This document shows positions 10,467 to 29,796 of a DNA stretch of 29,796 nucleotides, piece by piece. This stretch comes from Ophiothrix spiculata (lineage: Eukaryota > Echinodermata > Ophiuroidea > Amphilepidida > Ophiotrichidae): NCBI GenBank assembly GCA_000969725.1, contig JXSR01S033353.1; one strand, written 5' to 3'. The notes beneath the pieces were generated by a model. The model worked only from the letters and a program-made list of their open reading frames with translations, searched no databases and was not told the origin of the DNA. The translations under genes were made by a program, and so were the position numbers. Every line of letters begins with the position of its first letter. Within the stretch, counting starts at the first letter, position 1.

Positions 10467-11187
10467 ATTGCAAAGTTACATCCAAATTGGTAAAAGGCAT
10501 CAGGCGGATTCAGAAAACTATAGAGTTTAAAGTTTCTGTTCTGGTAAAACTTGAATGAAGAAAGGATTTTTATTGTGGTTTTAAAAACATTTGTGGTATG
10601 TTTTGGATGTTGGAACCTGATTATTATGATAGAATACACTTCAAAGGAAACGTTTCTGATGAAATTTGACCTTGGGCGTGATTTTTGACTATGCTTAGCT
10701 TCAATGGCCCGTATCTTGTAATTTACTATGCCGACCTTAAGGTACCTTTCGATATGACGGGTCACATATTAGCCTATTGCAAGGTTTTGCCCTTTTGGGG
10801 AGAGCCTCGACCTGGCTTGTGAGATGAATGAACACTAACATAATATTACGATTAACAGTTTGATTCTCTCTTTCAAAAACCACTGACCTTGCATGAAGTA
10901 AATACATCATTATGTAACATACACATTTTTAAGCCATGTTACATAACGATATATTAAAATTGACTTTTAACTTGATGTTCTCACCCGCAAATGGCGACCC
11001 ATGCAGTAGGCCCATATGCCAGCATACCAAAACGGACAACTTTAGTCCATTCGGTATATTTCGTTACTCTATGAGTTCGATAGTATAGCTTTCAGATCTA
11101 AAAATGCTAGTCTAGCTAGACAATGAATACATGAGAAATAATGGACATTGGTTAGAGTATCAAGCATTGGTTAGAGTATCAAGACTT

Positions 11188-11691
11188 TTTTTTTGGGGGG
11201 GGGGGAGTTCTCAAAGACATCAACATAAAACTGCTTTTCGTTTGTATTGAAATAGCATAAGATAATAATCAGATAAATTTAAATAACTGATACCATGAGA
11301 TGCATGCCTTTAGTCTATGATAATTTCTTGGTGAGGTGATGGAAGACAGCAAGTCTTAAATTCTCCAAATAAATAATGTGCACCATTTCCATCATAACAG
11401 AATACAAAGTAGCACCACATGCAAAAACACTGATGCATCGTGCTTTTGCAAGGCATCTGATTACATTAATAGCTGACAACCAAATCTACTATGGATCTAT
11501 ATTATATACATGATATATTGCTTAATTATAATACAGAGTTAAGACACATTTTTCCCAATAAGTTCAATACAAAATATACATATAAAAATAAATATTATCA
11601 TGTGGGTTCACTCTTGGATGGATTGACGGTCACTATCAAAAACATGATAAACAAAGCGCTGATAAAAACAGAGGCACTCGTTGAAAAATGT
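11188..11691. other. Gene-free stretch
   Basis: It begins with a T8 G10 homopolymer junction at about 11187-11206. No exon was found; the open frame at 11491-11766 overlaps a transposon end and is not coding. Confidence 0.5.
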
Positions 11692-12092
11692 GTGGTGTTC
11701 TGGCAAAATGAGCGGAAAGTCGCGATTTTCAAAATTGAGTTTATGACATATTTTAATTCTCTATAATGTCATACTTTCTTTCCACAATCTTCATTTTGAT
11801 ATCAAAATACAAGGCAGTCTACTCAAAATCTGGCAATAAAAAATTGTCGCAAATCGATTCTTAAGTTACTGATTGCTATTGTGTATGATAGCAAAACGCC
11901 ATCAATTACCCGTAAATAAGTACACTTCCCTGCATAATAACCCTCAAAACGAGAGACAGAGTTTAACACTTATGCATTTATGCATTTTATGTGAAAAAAC
12001 GAAATTTGATATTTTCACCATATTTTTACTTTAACAGCCATTTATTCAAAATCTTCAATCACGACTTTCCGCTCATTTTGCCAGAGCACCAC
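11692..12092. mobile_element. Non-autonomous TIR element, about 401 bp
   Basis: GTGGTGTTCTGGCAAAATGA at 11692 is inverted at the right end (TCATTTTGCCAGAGCACCAC, ending 12092). The match extends inward through GCGGAAAGTCG, about 31 bp with one mismatch. The interior is AT-rich and non-coding. Confidence 0.85.
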
Positions 12093-12814
12093 TCATATTA
12101 TAGTTAAATCGTAACATGATTGACACATGCATACAACAGTAGATATAAACCAAATGTGAACTAAAATATCAAACCTTCTACTCAACAACAGGATATTTTT
12201 TTCTAAAATATCTTTGAAATATATGATATCTCCTTAACATAGTACAGGTGGAAAAAAAAAAACATATTTGAAATGTCCATCCCTTATAACTGTGTCAGTG
12301 GTATTTAAGATTGAAAATCGCTTTTAAATTAGATGGGGATTTAATATGGAAGAGATATACCCCTCAATCATATCTACCATTGTCTGAACATAAATTTCAT
12401 AATCTACATTTGGTTAAATACACTAAGGCACTCCTTAGAAGGCATGGTGATTTGGAACAATGCAATATAATTCTTTCTGACACTCCTGAAAAATTGCAGG
12501 AACCACATGTTTCAATTAGCCAAAGTCTGCTATAAGGATAACAGAACTTACAATTATGAAAGGCACCAATAATAGGATAATATGAGGCTAATAACAACAC
12601 ATGATAAGTTCAATCAGCTGGCAGATGAGATGTGTAACATTTCACTTTGCAAACCAAGATAACACAGATAGATACAGCTGAGAGCCAAATGGTTTACACC
12701 AGATAATCCCTATGATTAATATCACATCTAATTAATGAGCAGATGAGATATTGTAGAGCTCAGGCTTCGGAACCCTAACCTATCTTTAGAAGTAATTTTT
12801 GAGACTAAGGCCAC
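12093..12814. other. Downstream flank of CCDC102A, no feature seen
   Basis: There is no supported exon. A 74-codon open frame at 12311-12535 has no recognisable motif. Part of this stretch could be 3' untranslated sequence if the message is long. Confidence 0.4.
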
Positions 12815-13059
12815 ACATGTTTAATGTTTAGGGATTTTGCTCCAAAAACAGGCTGAATTTTCAAAATTATCTGAGCTTGTGTTGCGCACCAAGAAAAATT
12901 TGTGTGATTTTTGACCCATTTTAGCAGGTTGCATTGAAAATATGACCCCATGTTTAGGGATTTTTGGGCTAAAAATGGGCCAAATGTTTAGAGATTTTTC
13001 ATGAAAAACTAACCCATTTGGGGGACATGTCCCCATATACCTTACATATGTGAGTACCC
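12815..13059 (-). mobile_element. Diverged G-run family element, copy E
   Basis: On the minus strand it begins GGGTACTCACATATGTAAGG, like copy A (CACTCACATATGTGGACAGG). It contains repeated units of the form CCCTAAACATG (near 12829, 12948 and 12978 on the complementary strand). The far end is degraded. It lies 150 bp past the CCDC102A stop codon and could be transcribed within the 3' UTR. Confidence 0.5.
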
Positions 13060-13209
13060 ACCAACCAGGTTTAGAACCAGTTTGAAGTTGCTCAGTCAAC
13101 AAAACCATACAACTTTATATTTGGTTAAAGTTCATTTTTGACTTCAAACTGATTTTAAATCTTTATATTTAGGTCCCTGATTCTCTTTACACCACATCCA
13201 TGGTTTGTA

Positions 13210-25836
<12,627 letters not shown>

Positions 25837-26041
25837 CTGCAAGAAACAACAAAAAGAATATATATTTTAGAAAACAAAAGTAGTCTATAAACACTGTCTG
25901 TCATTGCTTGAATTAAAAACAGAGAACATTTTGTGACAGTTCCATATGTATTTATGAGTATATCAAAAATATTTGTGGAACAAAAATCAATGAACCATCT
26001 CCTGCAAATCAAACACTTGATAAATTAATTCTAAATCTTAT

Positions 26042-26265
26042 GGTGCGTTTACACTGTGACGACTTGTTTCGACGGAGGGTAACATATTTTCAACTAAAAA
26101 GTTGTAACTGAAAACGATTGATAGTAAAGATAGTGTGCGTGGCTAGCAGTGTGTGTGAGTGTAGGCTGACTTTAACTAACGATGACGGGCATAAAATTCA
26201 AAACTGCAATACGCAGGTCTACATTGCTTGTCGTTACCCCTAATTTGTCACAGTGTAAATGCACC
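26042..26265. mobile_element. Short TIR element, about 224 bp, upstream of the gene
   Basis: GGTGCGTTTACACTGTGAC at 26042 is inverted, with one change, in GTCACAGTGTAAATGCACC ending 26265. The interior is non-coding. It lies about 200 bp upstream of the 5' leader exon, so it may sit in the promoter or a leader intron. Confidence 0.83.
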
Positions 26266-27348
26266 TTAAAACAAATGCTAAACTTTGCAGCCATTTTGTA
26301 AAAAAGTTTAACATGAGTTATAAATTGTATACCTGATCTCTCAGAAATGATCCCCAAGAAGTATGCTCACCCTAATCCATCACAAGGCTAATACTTGGCG
26401 ACAATACATCTTGAACATCATAAACACAATATGCTGGAGCATAAAGATGAAAATATTATCCAAACTTGCTCAATTGAGCTCAATTTTCTTGGAAAATACT
26501 TCACTGCTGGAGGATGATGCATGGTTAATGATATGCATCTGAAATCATCCCAAATCTTACCTTCAAATTCAATAGATAGTAATTACCAAAATGTTATAAT
26601 TGACTGCTAAGCCTTAGCCGAAGGATGTTATGATGAATAAGCATCAGAAATCACTCCAAACTTTCCCTTCAATGTCTATCCTAAGCAATGATAAACTTCA
26701 CTGACAGTCATCATTGTTTATAGTAACTGCTCACAGACGTACACAGGGGAAAGGGGGGTTTACTATTGTGTACAGGATTGAACGTAAGTGTAAGAAATAA
26801 AAATATCTTTTTGTTGTTTAAATTTGAAGAAGGGGCTACAGCCTAGATTTTCTTTCCTGATTCCACTTTTTCAACACATTTTAATCAACTCATTCGTTCA
26901 AACTAAGTTAAAATATCAGATATAAATTACTATTATGAGTAAATATTGCCAGGCATGAAGATCAGTTTAGTACTAGTTTCAAATTTTATCAAGCTTATGA
27001 TAGTCAAACAATAAATATAGAATTGAATTGGGTTTTTTTTCTTCAGAACATTAAGTGCCTTGAGGCTTGATTAGCTTTGATTAATATTTTAATTTTTACT
27101 GGTTAATTACTTTGAGAAATAAAAGCTGAATTCAGAAACCTTTCTATAAAGAAGGCATTTCTGGGGGTGTATGTGTTGTGTTGGTGATGTGGGTGGGTGT
27201 GTGTCTTGTCATTCCTTTTAAATAGACCTACACTTCCTTGATTTCAATACATTCTCAAGATTTATTTAGGCCTAATAAGAGTTTTTTATTTCAGTAAGTT
27301 TTATAAATTGTTTTAATTCAAAGTGGAATATAGACTAATCTCTGCAAC
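26266..27348. other. Upstream flank of CCDC102A
   Basis: It contains candidate non-coding exon donors on the minus strand (26561 and 26333) and a diverged tandem pair: GCATCTGAAATCATCCCAAA near 26535 and GCATCAGAAATCACTCCAAA near 26641. A GT-rich tract is at 27165-27210. No core promoter was recognised. Confidence 0.4.
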
Positions 27349-27350
27349 CA

Positions 27351-27844
27351 ATTAAAGGGGCATTGGACAAAATTACACTTGGTATGTTAGAAAATAACAG
27401 CCAATTACCAGATATCGGGAAAAGTTTGAGCAAAACCTTCAAAAAAGTCAACAATTTGAATTTTATTCTATTTGTTGATTTTGGGTATCAGGCTATTCTC
27501 TAAACGTATGCTATACAATGAGAAAGAGCCAAAGATTTGTTTGTAAAATATTCCTTTCACATCATAGATTGCAGAAAAATCAAAAGAATTATTTTAATTT
27601 GATCTCCTGAAAAGGCCAATTCTAGAAATTCAACTATAGAGGGCAGTATTTATCATTGTCGACAAGGATAATTGAAAATAAGAGAATATCTAAATATTTT
27701 GATCTAGATATGGTTTGAATTTGGCAATGTAACTTTGTATGCTATCATTATTACCACTAATACTCAAAATGATCCAAAAATTTCAAAATGTTTGCCAGGG
27801 AAAAGTTTGGGGATGATGCTGAACTTGTCCAATGCCCCTTTAAT
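27351..27844. mobile_element. TTAA-type TIR element, about 494 bp
   Basis: ATTAAAGGGGCATTGGACAA at 27351-27370 is perfectly inverted at 27825-27844, and the match extends two more bases outward on both sides. If TTAA is the duplicated target, the element proper starts AGGGGC. It is non-coding and related in terminal sequence to 14270-14594. Confidence 0.9.
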
Positions 27845-28439
27845 TGAGATGGGAGAGTAATTTTTTCTCTAAGAGCACCGATGAAAATGATCAAACTTAC
27901 ACTGGAGAATCAGTAAATCATCATAGATTATCTTAACCCCATAACACACATATTGTAGTGATTATACATCTACTGAACCAAACAAGACTCCCCCCCACCC
28001 CAGTCCTGACTGCCAATATGCTCCATACACATACAGAACATGAGATGGGCATGATAGTGCAACGACACAAACTGTCAGTCAGCAAAAGCCTACATTACTG
28101 GAAAGGGTTATGAGATCTGATTGTTTCAATTGAGGCTAACAAAGTTCACAGTTCCTTGATCTTGGTGTTGTTGACTCGAATTGTCTTTTTTATTGACAAT
28201 GGCAATGATGTTGATAATAAAAATGATATGCTGTAAACAAATTTAAATGACCTATTTTCAAATATAGAGCACAATAATATTCTTTTTTTTTTCAAATTCA
28301 ACTGTTTTGTTATTGACTTTATCAAAATGCTTTATAGCAAGGAAAGTGAAATTTTAAAAAAATCACCAGAGTTTTCAATTTAAAGGAGATGGTCTAAATT
28401 GATAAAACTCCAAAATCTGAATTAATAAAGCACCTAAGG
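27845..28439. other. Gene-free stretch
   Basis: No exon was seen. A solitary TTTAAAGGAGATGGTCTAAA near 28379 resembles the TTAA-family end, but I found no partner end. Confidence 0.45.
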
Positions 28440-28441
28440 TA

Positions 28442-28892
28442 AGGTTTCTGTCGAGACTGTTTTTGCATGTCGACATGTCGCAATAATTTGTTGTCGACGT
28501 CGACATAATGTCGACATAAAGTTGATGTCAAAGAATTGTTTGAATACCGTTTTAAACGTATACTTATACTTGTAATATAGTAATGTAGTAGTTCTTTCTG
28601 CGTACAACAATATGTATGATATAAAATTGATATTTTGTAACTTTTTTGCTGTGAACCATCGTAATAAGTTTAAAAAACGGTTGTAAATGAGAAGTAACTA
28701 ATAAGCATTAAATTATTCATGGAATACTTTAAGCTCAGCTGCTAATAAACAGCCATAAATTGACAATTAAACGTAAGTTTTTATAAAATTTTACTTGCCC
28801 AGTTTTGTCGACAAATGACATTTCATGTCGACATGTCGAGATATGCTTTATGTCGACATGAATGTCGACATAAGGCATGTCGACAGAAACCT
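28442..28892. mobile_element. TA-flanked TIR element rich in GTCGAC palindromes, 451 bp
   Basis: AGGTTTCTGTCGA at 28442 is inverted at the right end (TCGACAGAAACCT, ending 28892), with TA on both sides. About nine GTCGAC palindromes, mostly within ATGTCGACAT, cluster in the first 75 and last 90 bases. The middle is plain AT-rich sequence. Confidence 0.87.
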
Positions 28893-29082
28893 TAAAAGTA
28901 CCGTACTAAAATCAAAGTCTAAATACATCATTCACAGGAAGGGAGAAGGAAAAATATAGACCTACCATATTTCTAATAATTATAAATCAGGAAAAAGTTG
29001 ATTTTACTTAATTTCACCTAATGCATAAAACAGGAAAAAGCACAGGTAAATATTCCCTTTTTCCCTTTGCTATCAATTTTTA

Positions 29083-29308
29083 TACTTTGATCGACACTAA
29101 ATAGGCGGGAATTATGATATATGAGGCTTTTCTTCATCCGCAAGTAAACATAATCCTGCTTACACGCGCGTCATAGATGTTGATGCGCATGTCACACATA
29201 CTACAGGCTTTGCGCCTCGTTCAGTTGTGCTGTGTTCAGGTACGCACGCACTTATCTGTATCAATTCACGATGTGAAGAGGCACGCCTAATTGGTGTTGA
29301 TCAAAGTA
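29083..29308. mobile_element. TA-flanked MITE with TACTTTGATC ends, copy 2 (226 bp)
   Basis: It has the same TIRs and interior as 9700-9928 (for example GGCTTTTCTTCATCCGCAAG and CAGTTGTGCTGTGTTCA). TA directly flanks both ends, supporting a TA target site. Confidence 0.9.
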
Positions 29309-29531
29309 TAACAATGTTGGAACTTTGATCCTTTGTGTGTTCCCTGAGTATTCAAGGTTGCATAAATTATGGTACTGATGTTTAATCATTTGTGAACAGT
29401 TCTTTTCGGACCAGTTTTCTCTACTTGAATTGAAAACATGTACATTTGTATGTAGGCCTACATCATACAAATTTATGATACATAACTTTGTATAAATTTG
29501 TACTCAGGCCCATAATTTTGGGATGGTACAA

Positions 29532-29575
29532 TTTGTGACCCCACTTCCGTGACCCCACTTTTGTGACCCCACTTT
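29532..29575 (+). repeat. Three tandem 14-bp units
   Basis: GTGACCCCACTT followed by two variable bases is repeated three times. The right-hand edge of the window (29576-29796) has no other recognisable feature. Confidence 0.85.
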
Positions 29576-29796
29576 ATTTTTGCCAATTTTACACCAATAT
29601 CACAAAAAATATATTTTTACGCATTTTTGAAATCATCCAAGGTCATTAAGGGGATCTTAAGGGGATCGAAAGGTCAAAATATCAAAATGCTCCGATTGAC
29701 CATTTTTGCCAATTTTGACCTGAAATTTGATATCAATGTACTTTAGGACATCCTAAGCAACATAGACACATTTCAGAGGTCATTTAACGGTCACTT

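Larger units (their letters stand above)
9409..11187 (+). repeat. Tandem duplication around an assembly gap
   Basis: 9409-10329 and 10467-11187 are copies of one segment, roughly 90-95% identical by eye. Copy 1 has the extra 229-bp MITE. Copy 2 has about 24 extra bases near 10920 and lacks the left end of the older TIR element. Between them lie a 50-N gap and a retroposon tail. Confidence 0.88.

Noticed and set aside
12311..12535. A 74-codon open frame that looks moderately protein-like
   Set aside because: There is no recognisable domain, splice context or partner exon; an open frame of this length is expected by chance in AT-rich DNA.

Overview
The window is AT-rich animal nuclear DNA. It has long introns with GT/GC donors and AG acceptors, tRNA-derived SINEs, and many short terminal-inverted-repeat (TIR) elements. 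Nothing is bacterial, viral or organellar. The gene structure and the G-run repeat family fit a marine invertebrate deuterostome, probably an echinoderm or hemichordate. That assignment is an inference from repeat style, not from a marker gene.

One protein-coding gene is convincing. It lies on the minus strand from about 25836 down to 13210 and is the CCDC102A orthologue, a coiled-coil protein. I could reconstruct seven coding exons with matching splice phases: 25707-24878, 19902-19794, 18566-18450, 17225-17016, 15271-15101, 14719-14616 and 13321-13210. Together they give a 550-residue protein, the length I recall for the vertebrate protein. One donor appears to be the rare GC type. An in-frame GT donor upstream of it would remove exactly 21 residues, or three heptads.

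The rest is accessory DNA. The left arm (1-13200) has no gene. It holds a 294-bp tandem duplication, several non-autonomous TIR elements (at about 811, 1187, 2056, 3015, 4149, 4563, 5339, 9282, 9700 and 11692), a G-run element at 8162, and a tandem duplication on either side of a 50-N gap (10330-10379) that may be two haplotypes assembled in series. The introns carry tRNA-Thr-like SINEs, a perfect 55-bp hairpin, a decayed internally deleted Tc1-like transposon, a TA-flanked element and more G-run elements. The right arm (26000-29796) is upstream of the gene. It holds TIR elements at 26042, 27351, 28442 (rich in GTCGAC palindromes) and 29083 (sister of the copy at 9700).

No intact transposase is present, so these elements must rely on enzymes encoded elsewhere. 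The most unusual observations are the GC-donor/three-heptad splice choice, and the G-run family whose copies share ends but carry different internal repeat units.
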